Shown in pieces: positions 16,900 to 25,626 of a stretch of 64,000 nucleotides of DNA. The notes beneath the pieces were generated by a model that saw nothing but the letters and a program-made list of their open reading frames with translations, searched no databases and was not told where the DNA came from. A program made the position numbers and the translations under genes. The number at the start of each line of letters is the position of its first letter. The stretch's first letter is position 1. The DNA lies in contig JANDJZ010001747.1 in NCBI GenBank assembly GCA_027943245.1, forward strand, positions 1 through 64,000, in the 5' to 3' direction. The stretch is from Acanthamoeba sp. SK_2022b (taxonomy: Eukaryota; Discosea; Longamoebia; Acanthamoebidae).

Positions 16900-18261
16900 T
16901 CACTTCAAGGGATGCGGCAAGGTGAGCACCCAGAGCTCGCTCAGCGACTCCGGCTGCTCCAGCGGGCGCAATTCGATACGGGCGTCGGTCTTGTCGCCGT
17001 CGAGGCTCAGCCGCCCTTCTTTCTCCAGCTGATAATCACCGATTTTCTTGCTCTTTGGCGATGCGTCCACCAGCTTGGCCTGCAGGCCGAAATCGTTGTC
17101 ATTAATCACCGCCAGCGTGCGATCGTCGATCAGCGCCAACCCTTCCGCTTTCTCCTGGCGCCAGCCCAACTGGCGCAGGTCCGCCACTTCCCGTTTCTGC
17201 GCCAGCTTCACGCCGCGTTTGGCGAGATCTTTCGCATCGTCGAACTCCAGCGCCTTCCCCTGGCCGTCAAACGCGCTCAGATCGCTGGCCTGCGCGAGAT
17301 CCACCAGATAGATCTTGTTGATCATCGTCTTATCTTTACCGGTTCCTTGTTCAATCAACAGGACACGCTGGTTGTCCAACGCCACCACATCGCCAATCTT
17401 GGCGTCTTTGGCTTTTTTATAGCTGTCGATATCGATGGGATAGCCGTACATGGCGGTTTTGCCACTGCGCGGATCGAAGCTCACCAGCCGGGTAAACTGC
17501 GCCTTGTTTTTGCTTTTGCCATCGACATCCAGCGTGCTCTGCACCGCCGCCAGAATGCGCCCATCCGGCATCCGGGTCAGCCCCTCAAAACCACGGTTGG
17601 GCTGGCGCCACTTCAGGATGTTCGGCAAACCGCCCGCGACCGCCTGCTCGCCGGCCTGCGGCGTTGGGCCGTATTTGGCGAGAATTTTACCTTTGCCGTC
17701 GATATGGATCAGAAACGGACCGTACTCATCACACAGCCAATAACCACCGTTGCCGTCACCGGTAATGCCTTCGGTATCCAACCCGCGGCGATCGCCGGAC
17801 AGCGGCTGCAACGCGTCGTTCAACGCCACTTCGTTCGTGGAACCAATCAGCTCGCTCGGCAGCGGCAGCCCGCTAATCGGCCCTTTTTCGTCATGCAAGG
17901 GCCGTGCATTCTCGGCCAAGGCCTTGCCGCCGCCGATACGAATGTCCATCAACAGAGGCACGAATTGCGGGTTGGCGAAAATCTTGGCTTCTTGCTTGCC
18001 CACCGCAGGGGCATCGGCATTCGGGCCGCGATCGGTCAGCGTCGTCAGCACCAGATCGTCGCCCTGCTTGCGATTGAACGTCAGCCCGGAGCCGATCCCC
18101 ACCGGCAGCCCCTGCGGGAAATTCTTGGCAAACGCCCCCTGATAGGCGACGCGTTCCCCGCCGGGGAAGCCGACCACATAACGCGCTACCTCAATATCTG
18201 CAGCGTAGGTGAATACAGGAAACAGTGAAGCCAACAGCAGGGAGAGCGATTTTATTTTCAT
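16900..18261 (-). CDS. Secreted phytase-like (esterase-like) beta-propeller protein
   Basis: Periplasmic or secreted protein, 453 aa, with signal peptide (about 1-20, ending T-Y-A-A) and the domain known as esterase-like activity of phytase. Visible marks: G-I-G-S-G-L-T-F near 57, T-L-T-D-R-G-P-N-A-D near 75, D-T-E-G-I-T-G-D-G-N-G-G-Y-W-L-C-D-E-Y-G-P near 160-180, R-G-F-E-G-L-T-R-M-P-D-G near 220 and K-A-E-G-L-A-L-I-D near 365. These E-G repeats mark the propeller blades and metal sites. Phosphate-ester substrate uncertain. The upstream 426 bp, shared with aqpZ, are AT-rich promoter DNA in which I see no gene. Confidence 0.85.
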   Translation of the reverse strand: MKIKSLSLLLASLFPVFTYAADIEVARYVVGFPGGERVAYQGAFAKNFPQGLPVGIGSGLTFNRKQGDDLVLTTLTDRGPNADAPAVGKQEAKIFANPQFVPLLMDIRIGGGKALAENARPLHDEKGPISGLPLPSELIGSTNEVALNDALQPLSGDRRGLDTEGITGDGNGGYWLCDEYGPFLIHIDGKGKILAKYGPTPQAGEQAVAGGLPNILKWRQPNRGFEGLTRMPDGRILAAVQSTLDVDGKSKNKAQFTRLVSFDPRSGKTAMYGYPIDIDSYKKAKDAKIGDVVALDNQRVLLIEQGTGKDKTMINKIYLVDLAQASDLSAFDGQGKALEFDDAKDLAKRGVKLAQKREVADLRQLGWRQEKAEGLALIDDRTLAVINDNDFGLQAKLVDASPKSKKIGDYQLEKEGRLSLDGDKTDARIELRPLEQPESLSELWVLTLPHPLK

Positions 18262-18687
18262 GGTTTTTACCCGAGGTTGAATGAAACGTTATCAGGCAGA
18301 CGAAGATATTAATTTAGCATGACACTGAGATGACAACAGACAATCCGTCAAATGTGAAATAGGCAATAAGGTTGACTGGCAAATAGAAATTAGCAATTAA
18401 CCAGGGGATATTGAATGGAGAAAACCGCTGGAAAAAATCGCTCGGAAATAGCCCGTCATTTCGCTTAGGGTAAATTCTTATAGCAAAGATAAAAAAATCG
18501 GCAAACGCGCGCCGGCACGGCGAAAAACGGCGTTTTTCTCATAGACAAAATAAAATACCGGGGATTTAATACCGCCGTTATTCAAGGTGCATTAAGAAAA
18601 TTCTATAGAATATCTGCATGAACTGAAAAAGCTGTTCTATAGTTTTTAGTGCTAACGCCCGTTAGTCTATTCCGCAGGATGGAATCT

Positions 18688-19383
18688 ATGTCAAAGCGAC
18701 TTTTTGCCGAATTTTTTGGCACATTTTGGTTGGTGTTTGGTGGTTGTGGTAGCGCAGTATTAGCCGCGGCATTCCCACAGCTGGGTATTGGTTTCCTCGG
18801 CGTCGCGCTCGCTTTCGGCCTGACCGTGGTGACGATGGCCTATGCCGTCGGCCATATTTCCGGCGGGCACTTTAACCCGGCAATCACCGTTGGCTTATTC
18901 GCCGGCGGCCGTTTCGCGGCGAAAGACGTGATTCCTTACGTTATCGCACAGGTGATCGGCGGTATCGCCGCAGCGGCGGTGCTGTATTTGATCGCCAGCG
19001 GCAAAGCCGGTTTCGACGCCACCGCAGGCGGTTTCGCCTCCAACGGTTACGGCGAACACTCTCCGGGCGGTTATTCTCTGCAATCAGCCATCGTGATTGA
19101 ACTGGTGCTGACGGCCTTCTTCCTGATCGTTATTCATGGCGTGACCGACAAACGCGCGCCGGCAGGCTTTGCCCCGCTGGCGATCGGCCTGACGCTGACC
19201 CTGATCCACCTGATCAGCATCCCGGTGACCAACACCTCCGTCAACCCGGCGCGCAGCACCGGCGTAGCGATCTTCCAGGGCACCTGGGCGCTGCAGCAGC
19301 TGTGGGTCTTCTGGCTGGTGCCGCTGGTCGGCGGCATTATCGGCGGCCTGATCTACCGCTGCCTGCTGGAAGATAAAAAATAA
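18688..19383 (+). CDS. aqpZ: Aquaporin Z
   Basis: Inner-membrane water channel, 231 aa, the same length as E. coli AqpZ. Six helices and the two half-helices are seen with both NPA boxes: G-H-F-N-P-A-I-T (about 60-67) and T-S-V-N-P-A-R-S (about 183-190). The selectivity-filter Arg follows the second NPA. The N-terminus [20 protein letters not shown] is characteristic. The ATG at 18688 is preceded by CAGGATGGAATCT; the frame upstream to 18649 is not needed. Monocistronic, with its own terminator. Confidence 0.95.
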   Translation: MSKRLFAEFFGTFWLVFGGCGSAVLAAAFPQLGIGFLGVALAFGLTVVTMAYAVGHISGGHFNPAITVGLFAGGRFAAKDVIPYVIAQVIGGIAAAAVLYLIASGKAGFDATAGGFASNGYGEHSPGGYSLQSAIVIELVLTAFFLIVIHGVTDKRAPAGFAPLAIGLTLTLIHLISIPVTNTSVNPARSTGVAIFQGTWALQQLWVFWLVPLVGGIIGGLIYRCLLEDKK

Positions 19384-19408
19384 GCGCATCGCAGCCGATA
19401 GCGTTTCA

Positions 19409-19434
19409 CGGGGCAGCCTTCATCGGCTGCCCCG
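19409..19434 (+). terminator. Terminator of aqpZ
   Basis: Ten-bp stem CGGGGCAGCC/GGCTGCCCCG with a 6-nt loop, followed by TTGCTTT. It sits 25 bp after the aqpZ stop and 7 bp before the stop of the convergent methyltransferase, so it may serve both. Confidence 0.8.
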
Positions 19435-19440
19435 TTGCTT

Positions 19441-20211
19441 TCAGCCCTTCGTCACGTCAAACATCATGATATCGCTGGTAAAGGAGCCGTCCGGCTGAAT
19501 GGCGAAATGCGCCGCCACCTCCTGCGATACGCTTTGCTGCAGCGCGCGGATCGCGGTAACGAAATGCGCCGGCGTGCGCATGCGCGCCACCCAACTGCCG
19601 AACTCCAGCATCAATCGATCCGACGTCACCTCACGCACCACCAGCCCGGCCTCGGTCAATAACGCCAGCCACTCGCCCGGCGCATAGTTGCGCACGTGTG
19701 AGGTGTCGCGCAGCACTTCCACGGTTTGCAGGTAGATATCCAGCAGCGGATGCCCCGGCGAGACCACGTCCATAAAAATCGCTCTGCCGCCCGGCTTGAG
19801 TACCCGCTTGACCTCACGCAGCGCCTGGCCAACGTCGTGCCAGTGGTGTGCCGAATAGCGGCTGATGACCAGATCGAAGCCGGCGTCCTCAAACGGTAAA
19901 GACTCCGCCACGCCCTGCTGCAGCTGAATGTTACTCAAGCCTTTTTCCGCTGCCGCCTGCTCCACCACCGCCAACATTTGCGCCGACAGATCGTAGGCCA
20001 CCACCTGCGCCACCCTGGCCGCCGCCGTGAAGCTGGCGTGCCCGGCGCCGCAGCCCAGATCGAGCAAACGCGCGCCGGCGTGCGGTTCCAGTAACTGTGC
20101 AAGGCGTTGCAAATCCTTGCCCTGCGCGTGCACCGCGCTGGTTAAGTAGGCGTTGGCCTGCTCGCCGAACTGCCGGTCTACCGCGTTTTTATGGCTGTTG
20201 CTGATGCTCAT
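19441..20211 (-). CDS. UbiE/YafE-type SAM-dependent methyltransferase
   Basis: Cytoplasmic methyltransferase, 256 aa. SAM motif I is L-L-D-L-G-C-G-A-G-H-A-S (about 48-59), motif II R-Y-S-A-H-H-W-H-D-V near 115, and motif III V-L-K-P-G-G-R-A-I-F-M-D-V near 138. The sequence closely follows the layout of E. coli YafE, whose substrate is unknown. It diverges from the XRE-family regulator at 20329 across a compact promoter region, which suggests local control. Confidence 0.85.
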   Translation of the reverse strand: MSISNSHKNAVDRQFGEQANAYLTSAVHAQGKDLQRLAQLLEPHAGARLLDLGCGAGHASFTAAARVAQVVAYDLSAQMLAVVEQAAAEKGLSNIQLQQGVAESLPFEDAGFDLVISRYSAHHWHDVGQALREVKRVLKPGGRAIFMDVVSPGHPLLDIYLQTVEVLRDTSHVRNYAPGEWLALLTEAGLVVREVTSDRLMLEFGSWVARMRTPAHFVTAIRALQQSVSQEVAAHFAIQPDGSFTSDIMMFDVTKG

Positions 20212-20258
20212 GTTTGCTCCCGTTATTATCCGGCTTGCGCCTGTGCCTGAAGGCTTTC

Positions 20259-20282
20259 GGCTACTATAATCAGGCTACTATA
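20259..20282. promoter_or_regulatory. Promoter with 10-bp direct repeat in the yafE-like/XRE gap
   Basis: GGCTACTATA occurs at 20259-20268 and again at 20273-20282, a 14-bp period. The first copy runs into a perfect rightward -10 hexamer TATAAT at 20265-20270. An inverted repeat TGGTA-N8-TACCA (20307-20324) lies just downstream. Together they look like a promoter with operator half-sites, probably for autoregulation by the adjacent regulator. Confidence 0.5.
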
Positions 20283-20328
20283 CGGGTACAATATGAGCAG
20301 TTATCCTGGTATAAATAGGTACCACGCT

Positions 20329-21114
20329 ATGTCATCAGAAGCCTTATCCGGGCCAAAGGCCCTCGGCGCATTCCTGCGCGCGCACCGCGAGCGCATCACG
20401 CCGGAAATGCTCGGCCTGCCCAGTTCCTCGCGCCGCCGCACCAGCGGCCTGCGGCGCGAAGAGCTGGCGCAAATCAGCGGCATCAGCGCCACCTGGTATA
20501 CCTGGATCGAACAGGGGCGCGAGGTGTCCATTTCCCCCTATACGCTGGCACGCATCGCCAAGGCGCTGCGGCTCGGCCCCGCCGAACGCCACTACCTGTT
20601 TACCCTGGCCCGCGTCGCCGATCCCGAGCAGGAAACGCACCGCGAAACCGCTAACGACGCGGTGCTGCAAAGCGTGCACCAGATGACGGTGCCCTGCTAC
20701 CTGCTGGACGTGACCTGGAACGTCGTCGCCTGGAACCCGCAGGCGGCGGCGCTGTTCAGCGGCTGGCTGGATGTGGCCAACAGCCCTAATTTGCTGCACT
20801 TCATGTTCTTCCACCCATTGGCGAAAACGCTGGTCAGCGATTGGGAAGAACGTGCCCGCCGCGTGGTGGCCGAGTTTCGCGCCGAGACCAGCCATCACCA
20901 AAACACCGAAGAGATGCGCGCCTTCGTGCGCAACATGACGCACAACAGCGCGGACTTTAATCACTGGTGGAAACAGCATGACGTGATGGCGCGCGAAGGC
21001 GGCGAGCGCGCGTTCGAGCACCCTCAGCAAGGTGCGCTGCGCTATCGCCAGCTCACCTTCCATCCGGCGGAGCACGGCGGTCTGAAGCTGGTGATGCTGA
21101 TCCCGCTGCCGTAA
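20329..21114 (+). CDS. XRE-family regulator with MmyB-like ligand domain
   Basis: Transcriptional regulator of about 261 aa. The N-terminal helix-turn-helix (R-R-T-S-G-L-R-R-E-E-L-A-Q-I-S-G-I-S-A-T-W-Y-T-W-I-E-Q-G-R) is typical of the MmyB/YP_ group, followed by the MmyB-like PAS-related domain with C-Y-L-L-D-V-T-W-N-V-V-A-W-N-P-Q-A and N-L-L-H-F-M-F-F. The family often controls oxidoreductases or methyltransferases beside it; here a divergent methyltransferase. I chose ATG 20329, after AGGTACCACGCT; an ATG at 20293 would add 12 residues and overlap the inverted repeat. Confidence 0.88.
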   Translation: MSSEALSGPKALGAFLRAHRERITPEMLGLPSSSRRRTSGLRREELAQISGISATWYTWIEQGREVSISPYTLARIAKALRLGPAERHYLFTLARVADPEQETHRETANDAVLQSVHQMTVPCYLLDVTWNVVAWNPQAAALFSGWLDVANSPNLLHFMFFHPLAKTLVSDWEERARRVVAEFRAETSHHQNTEEMRAFVRNMTHNSADFNHWWKQHDVMAREGGERAFEHPQQGALRYRQLTFHPAEHGGLKLVMLIPLP

Positions 21115-21239
21115 TTGGTAACAAATTCATAGACAGGTTTACCCGCCATTTATTTATTGGTTCATGCAAACGCGCTAGGGTGATTGTTACCGATGACAAC
21201 GATCATCCAGCACCGTTATTTATCTCCCGAGGTACGCCT

Positions 21240-21986
21240 ATGCAATCCGAAGAACAACGCCTTATCGATGGTCTGTTTGGCCGCCTGAAAGAAGCCGAGA
21301 CCAAGACGGGCCCACGGGATCTCCAGGCAGAACAGCAAATTAATCAGCATATTCGCGAGCAGCCTTCCGCCCCTTATTACATGGCGCAGGCAATGATCAT
21401 TCAAGAAGCGGCGCTCAAACAGATGGACCAGCGGGTCAAAGAGCTGGAAGCCCAGGTCGCGCAGCTGCAGCAAACCGCCAACGGCCAACAGAGCAGCGGC
21501 GGCTTCCTGGCCGGCCTGTTCGGCGGCGGCAGCCGCAGTACGCCAAGCCCGCGTGAACAGTATCAGGCGCAGCAGCAAAATACGGCGGCCTGGAACAACG
21601 CGCAGCAAGGGGGCTACTCACAGCCGCAGCAGCCAGCCTATGCCCAACCGCAGCAGGCGGCGCCTTCGCGCGCCGGCGGCTTCCTGGGTGGGGCTTTGCA
21701 AACCGCGGCGGGCGTCGCCGGCGGCGTGGTATTGGCCGACATGCTGACCGGCATGTTCCGCCATTCGCAGCCGCAGGAAATCGTGAATATTATCGAAGAA
21801 AACCCGGCACCGCTGGACGACAGCGCGATGCGCAATTTCGACGCCTCCAACAACCTTGATACCTTCAACAACGGCGACGGCGGCAGCTTCCTGAATCAGG
21901 ACAACGGCTTCCAGAACGCCAACTATCAGGATGACACGGACTACGCCGACGACGATTACAACGACGACGACGATTCCTTCCTGTAA
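21240..21986 (+). CDS. DUF2076 family protein
   Basis: Protein of 248 aa with the DUF2076 arrangement. An N-terminal helical part (M-Q-S-E-E-Q-R-L-I-D-G-L-F-G-R-L...A-P-Y-Y-M-A-Q-A-M-I-I-Q-E-A-A-L) is followed by a coiled coil (about 60-80), a Gln/Pro-rich linker (Q-Q-P-A-Y-A-Q-P-Q-Q), a Gly/Ala-rich hydrophobic segment (G-G-F-L-G-G-A-L-Q-T-A-A-G-V-A-G-G-V-V-L) and a very acidic tail rich in Asp and Asn. Known as a periplasmic ligand-binding sensor-like family, but no function is established. The ATG at 21240 follows CCCGAGGTACGCC. No signal peptide is obvious. Confidence 0.85.
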   Translation: MQSEEQRLIDGLFGRLKEAETKTGPRDLQAEQQINQHIREQPSAPYYMAQAMIIQEAALKQMDQRVKELEAQVAQLQQTANGQQSSGGFLAGLFGGGSRSTPSPREQYQAQQQNTAAWNNAQQGGYSQPQQPAYAQPQQAAPSRAGGFLGGALQTAAGVAGGVVLADMLTGMFRHSQPQEIVNIIEENPAPLDDSAMRNFDASNNLDTFNNGDGGSFLNQDNGFQNANYQDDTDYADDDYNDDDDSFL

Positions 21987-22081
21987 TGCTCCTCTCCCCC
22001 TCTCACCCGCAGAGGGGGATTTCCCGTTTCGCCGATCTGGACTACAGTGAACGCTGTTCATTGATCCGGCCGGGAGAAACG

Positions 22082-22630
22082 ATGCCGAGCTTTAATCCTT
22101 CAGCCCCGTACTTCAGCGAGCGCCTGCAGATGCGGCCGCCGGTGATGGCGGACCTCGAACGTTTCTACGCCATCTTTGGCGATCCGCAAACCCAACGCTT
22201 CAACCCCGCCGGCCCGCTCACCAGCGAAGCGCAGGCCGCTTTGGCGCTGCAGGAGCGGCTCGCCGTCTGGCGGCAACACGGTTACGGCTCCTGGGCGCTC
22301 GCCCTGCGCGAACGGCCGGATTGGGTTATCGGTTTTGGCGGCTTGTCCTGGAAACCGCTCGGCGCGCAGCGCACCGTTAACCTCGGCTATCGCTTCGACA
22401 CCCGGGTGTGGGGCATAGGGCTGGCCACCGAGATGGCGCGGGCTTCACTGCGATACGGGTTTGTCGGTCTGGAGGTGGGTGAGATTTCTGCCATTGTGCG
22501 CGTGGAGAATCAGGCTTCGTGGCGGGTGCTGGAAAAGATTGGCATGCAGCGGGTGGATACGCTGGATGACGTGCCCGGCGCAGCGCCGAGCCTGGTGTAT
22601 ACGCTAAAGCGCGGCGACTATCAGGGCTGA
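22082..22630 (+). CDS. RimJ/RimL-type GNAT N-acetyltransferase
   Basis: Acetyltransferase, 182 aa. It has the RimJ/L-like layout: S-E-R-L-Q-M-R-P-P-V-M-A-D-L-E at the start, N-L-G-Y-R-F-D-T-R-V-W-G-I-G-L-A-T-E-M-A (about 103-122; motif A) and V-R-V-E-N-Q-A-S-W-R-V-L-E-K-I-G-M (about 141-157), the N-x-x-S-x-x-V-L-E-K-x-G-F signature. Probably acetylates an N-terminal or small-molecule amine. The ATG at 22082 has CGGGAGAAACG upstream. Its end overlaps the convergent small gene by 10 nt. Confidence 0.88.
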   Translation: MPSFNPSAPYFSERLQMRPPVMADLERFYAIFGDPQTQRFNPAGPLTSEAQAALALQERLAVWRQHGYGSWALALRERPDWVIGFGGLSWKPLGAQRTVNLGYRFDTRVWGIGLATEMARASLRYGFVGLEVGEISAIVRVENQASWRVLEKIGMQRVDTLDDVPGAAPSLVYTLKRGDYQG

Positions 22631-22872
22631 TCGTCGCTGATTTTGGCCAACGCCATGCGGTAAGATTTGACCTTCTGACGCTTTTTCAGCCAGGTGGCGG
22701 TAGAAACGATGAACACCGCGCCCGACATCGCCAATACGCCGGTCGGGTGGCCGTAAAACACCATCAAGGCAAAGTACACGGCGGAAACGATCGCCACCCA
22801 TTTCGCCGTATTGCCCATGTCGTTCTTCTCCTGGGTCAAACGGCGGATGTGCTCTTCTTCACTGATTCCCAT
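22621..22872 (-). CDS. Small membrane protein, two helices (83 aa)
   Basis: Not recognised. The N-terminal 20 residues are charged and helical (E-E-E-H-I-R-R-L-T-Q-E-K-N-D), then two hydrophobic helices (about 25-40 W-V-A-I-V-S-A-V-Y-F-A-L-M-V-F-Y and 45-62 V-L-A-M-S-G-A-V-F-I-V-S-T-A-T-W), then a basic tail K-K-R-Q-K-V-K. AAGGAG lies before the ATG. It looks like an inner-membrane hypothetical protein conserved among relatives. Confidence 0.7.
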   Translation of the reverse strand: MGISEEEHIRRLTQEKNDMGNTAKWVAIVSAVYFALMVFYGHPTGVLAMSGAVFIVSTATWLKKRQKVKSYRMALAKISDDQP

Positions 22873-22958
22873 ACGCGCTCCTTGTTGGCTGAACGTTCCA
22901 TTATATGGAGCTGGAGTGCTGATATTTCAAGCGGTTGGATGGTAAAGAAGCGTAAAGC

Positions 22959-23411
22959 TCAGGCCGGCGGTTCCCGCCGCCGGGGCAGATAGCGCCCGGG
23001 CTGGTCGGCGCCCGGCAAACCGGTGCCGTCGTTGCGGCCAAACAGCCGGTAGCGATTGCCGGCAACCGCATCGTAGACCTTGTCCGCCAGCCGCGGCGGC
23101 AGGTAACGCGCCAGCGCCAGCGCGCGATACGGCCATCCCAATTGGCGCAGCGCCTGGAACAGCGCCGCCGAACGCAGCCAACAGCGCCCCTGCTCAACAT
23201 AGACCACGGAATCGAAACGATCGGTCGGCAATCCCAGCGCCTGCAGGATCGCCTGCCCTTCGACGGATTGCACCGTCGCCAACAGAATGCGCCGCTGCCG
23301 ATCGGCGCGAATAAGGTATCTCACCAGCCCGTGACACAGATTGCATTCGCCGTCGAACAACAGCGCGCACTCGCCGGGCTGGAGACAGGGCAGTTGTGCT
23401 AAAAGGGTCAT
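22959..23411 (-). CDS. DCC family thiol-disulfide oxidoreductase-like protein
   Basis: Protein of 150 aa of the DCC (DUF393, YuxK-like) family, named for the D-x-x-C-x-x-C motif; here D-G-E-C-N-L-C at residues 20-26. Further family marks: L-V-R-Y-L-I-R-A-D-R-Q-R-R-I-L-L-A, D-S-V-V-Y-V-E-Q-G-R-C-W-L-R-S-A-A, and the C-terminal Y-R-L-F-G-R-N. Predicted thioredoxin-like fold, role unknown. It is preceded by a short ribosome site and followed by no linked gene. Confidence 0.87.
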   Translation of the reverse strand: MTLLAQLPCLQPGECALLFDGECNLCHGLVRYLIRADRQRRILLATVQSVEGQAILQALGLPTDRFDSVVYVEQGRCWLRSAALFQALRQLGWPYRALALARYLPPRLADKVYDAVAGNRYRLFGRNDGTGLPGADQPGRYLPRRREPPA

Positions 23412-23486
23412 CCCGCCTCCCGATAAACGCTCGCCTTAGCCTAACGCGCCTTGAGCGTGCGAACCAGAGCGGGATGACAGGGCCCG

Positions 23487-23846
23487 TTAAGGCGCAGGCG
23501 GGGCGTCAGGCACGGCCACCACCGCGACGCGCACCTCGTAATGCTTGGCGCTGCCCGCCGGGATCACCGTCGTCAGTTTGTTGATGGTTTCCACCGGATT
23601 GTCGCTGGCCGAGGTGGCGCAGAACAGTTCGCCGCCGTGGCAGAACCCCGGTTTGGGCGGGTGCCCGCCCGGGAAAGGCGGCATGCGCATCGGTTCATCC
23701 GCCACAGGCGGCATGCGCATCGGTTCATCCGCCACAGGCGGCAACGCTTTGGCCGCAGGCGCCTCAGGGGCCGACATCGCGCTCGCGCTGAACAACAGCG
23801 CCATGCCCATGCAGGGCAGCGCCAGGATCTTGATTGCTTGTTTCAT
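23487..23846 (-). CDS. Proline-rich periplasmic hypothetical protein (119 aa)
   Basis: Not recognised. Signal peptide of about 25 residues (ending A-M-S-A) is followed by a Pro/Ala/Met-rich segment holding two perfect copies of a ten-residue repeat P-P-V-A-D-E-P-M-R-M and a third partial copy. Then comes H-P-P-K-P-G-F-C-H-G-G-E-L-F-C with a Cys pair eight residues apart, and a C-terminal region with beta character and a Pro-rich tail. The Met/His/Cys content could suit metal contact, but this is only suggestive. Confidence 0.72.
   Translation of the reverse strand: MKQAIKILALPCMGMALLFSASAMSAPEAPAAKALPPVADEPMRMPPVADEPMRMPPFPGGHPPKPGFCHGGELFCATSASDNPVETINKLTTVIPAGSAKHYEVRVAVVAVPDAPPAP
23677..23736. 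repeat. Perfect tandem repeat, 2 x 30 bp
   Basis: A 30-bp unit beginning GGCGGCATGCGCATC is repeated exactly at 23677-23706 and 23707-23736, with the first bases of a third unit following. It lies in frame inside the proline-rich protein and adds ten residues per copy. Exact identity suggests recent slippage or selection for copy number variation. Confidence 0.95.
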
Positions 23847-24000
23847 TGAATTAGCCTCATTTGCCGGGTTCGGGATTACGCTACCCCGCCCCCGGCCAAT
23901 GAGAAAGCCGCTTTTCGCTACCTTTTCGCCCCGCTACGTTTTGCTTACATCCCGCATCTAACGTGATGAAAGGCGAAAGGTGGGGTAAAGGGCCGCCGTG

Positions 24001-24627
24001 TTACTTACCGCCGGCCAGCGTGTTATAGCTGGTCATCAAATTGCGGTAGTCCGGGATGTGGTTGGAGAACAGCGTGCCCAGGCCTTCGATGTCGTTGCGC
24101 CAGTCGCGGTGCAGCTCGCAGGCGACGCCGAACCAGGTCATCAGCTGCGCGCCGGCGGCTTCCATGCGGCTCCAGGCCGACTGACGCGTCAGCTCATTGA
24201 AGGTGCCGGAGGCGTCGGTCACCACAAAGACCTCAAAGCCTTCATTGAGCGCCGACAGCGCCGGGAATGCCACGCACACTTCGGTCACCACACCGGCGAT
24301 GATCAGCTGTTTACGGCCGGTGGCTTTTACCGCCTTGACGAAGTCGTCGTTGTCCCAGGCGTTGATTTGGCCGGGGCGAGGAATAAAAGGGGCATCGGGG
24401 AATTGGGCCTTCAGCTCCGGCACCAGCGGGCCGTTGGGGCCGTTTTCGAAACTGGTGGTCAGAATGGTCGGCAGATTGAAGTACTTCGCTAAATCACCCA
24501 GCGCCAGCACGTTGTTTTTAAACCGATCGGGATCGATATCGCGCACCAGCGAAAGCAGCCCTGCCTGATGATCCACCAGCAATACGGCGGCCTGGTCCTT
24601 GTCGAGGCGCTTGTAATTTGCAGTCAT
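24001..24627 (-). CDS. ycaC: YcaC-type isochorismatase-like hydrolase
   Basis: Cysteine hydrolase, 208 aa, the length of E. coli YcaC. Catalytic triad parts are seen: Asp in L-L-V-D-H-Q-A-G near 19-23, a Lys in the K-A-x-G-R-K region and Cys in G-V-V-T-E-V-C-V-A-F-P-A near 115. S-F-E-N-G-P-N-G-P and I-P-R-P-G-Q-I-N-A-W-D are typical of YcaC. The enzyme forms octamers in E. coli; the substrate is not established. ATG 24627 follows CAGGAGTAAAACC. It lies 3' of the pirin gene on the same strand but a terminator-like hairpin separates them; both diverge from the LysR gene. Confidence 0.9.
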   Translation of the reverse strand: MTANYKRLDKDQAAVLLVDHQAGLLSLVRDIDPDRFKNNVLALGDLAKYFNLPTILTTSFENGPNGPLVPELKAQFPDAPFIPRPGQINAWDNDDFVKAVKATGRKQLIIAGVVTEVCVAFPALSALNEGFEVFVVTDASGTFNELTRQSAWSRMEAAGAQLMTWFGVACELHRDWRNDIEGLGTLFSNHIPDYRNLMTSYNTLAGGK

Positions 24628-24662
24628 GGTTTTACTCCTGTGGGGGTTGATGTTGCGGATGA

Positions 24663-24689
24663 AACGCCCCGCCGCTGGGACGGGGCGTT
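24663..24689 (-). terminator. Hairpin between pirin and ycaC
   Basis: Nine-bp stem AACGCCCCG/CGGGGCGTT with a 9-nt loop, followed on the minus strand by TTTCATCC. It should reduce or end transcription leaving the pirin gene, so ycaC may be partly independent. Confidence 0.6.
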
Positions 24690-24744
24690 GAGGTTTAAGT
24701 GTAGCGCCTGGTCCGGGGAACACGTCCCGCCCCAGGCACCAAGG

Positions 24745-25626
24745 TCAGCCGGCGCTCGCTTCGGCGTTCATGCTACCGAACTTGCCGCTGTTGAAGTCGC
24801 GGAACGCCTGCTGGATTTCCGCGTCGCTGTTCATGACAAACGGGCCGTAGCCGACGATAGGCTCATCGATCGGTTCGCCGCTCAGCACCAGCAGCGCGAC
24901 GTCGTTGTTGGCTTCAATCGTGATCGAATCCCCCGCCCGGTCGAAACGCACCATTTGGGTTTCGCGCACCACCTCTTCGCCGTTGACCAGGATCGCGCCA
25001 TGCAGCATCACCAGCGCCAGCGTATGGCCTTCTTTCACCGTCAGCGTGGTGGTGTGGCCGGCATTCAGCTTCATATCCCACACGTTGAGCGGGCTGAAAG
25101 TGCGTGCCGGGCCGGCGTGGCCGCCAAAGTCACCGGCGATCACCCGCACCTGCCCTGCGCCGTCCGCCAGCGGAACCACCGGAATATCGGCGTTCAGCAG
25201 CGTCTGGTAACCGGGCTCGGCCATTTTGTCCTTGGCCGGCAGGTTGACCCACAGTTGCACCATTTCCATGGTGCCGCCCTTGCGCGAGAAGTCCCGCGAA
25301 TGGAACTCTTCGTGCAGAATGCCGGAGGCGGCGGTCATCCACTGGACGTCGCCGGGGCCAATCACCCCGCCGCTGCCGGTCGAGTCGCGGTGTTCCACTT
25401 CGCCCTGATAGACGATGGTCACCGTTTCAAACCCGCGATGCGGATGCTGACCCACGCCGCGGGTGCCGGAGGCAGAGCGGAATTTGGTTGGCGCCGCATG
25501 ATCCAGCAGCAGGAACGGGCTCATTTCCGCTCCCAAATCGTTATAAGAGAACAGCGAATTCACCAGGAAACCGTTACCGACCCAATGTGCTTCCGGGCTG
25601 TTGTGAATACCGAGGATTTTTTTCAT
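24745..25626 (-). CDS. Pirin family protein
   Basis: Bicupin of the pirin family, 293 aa. The N-terminal cupin has the metal motif H-P-H-R-G-F-E-T-V-T-I-V (about 61-72, two His), H-R-D-S-T-G-S and G-D-V-Q-W-M-T-A-A-S-G-I-L-H-E-E-F near 93-109. The C-terminal cupin begins near 185. Some pirins oxidise quercetin; in Serratia a pirin has been reported to modulate pyruvate dehydrogenase, but assignment here is by family only. It opens 125 bp from the divergent LysR gene, and the palindrome at 25722 is a candidate operator for both. Confidence 0.92.
   Translation of the reverse strand: MKKILGIHNSPEAHWVGNGFLVNSLFSYNDLGAEMSPFLLLDHAAPTKFRSASGTRGVGQHPHRGFETVTIVYQGEVEHRDSTGSGGVIGPGDVQWMTAASGILHEEFHSRDFSRKGGTMEMVQLWVNLPAKDKMAEPGYQTLLNADIPVVPLADGAGQVRVIAGDFGGHAGPARTFSPLNVWDMKLNAGHTTTLTVKEGHTLALVMLHGAILVNGEEVVRETQMVRFDRAGDSITIEANNDVALLVLSGEPIDEPIVGYGPFVMNSDAEIQQAFRDFNSGKFGSMNAEASAG

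Noticed and set aside
16822..18228. 468-codon rightward frame opposite the phytase-like gene
   Set aside because: Antisense shadow; the leftward frame has a signal peptide and family motifs.
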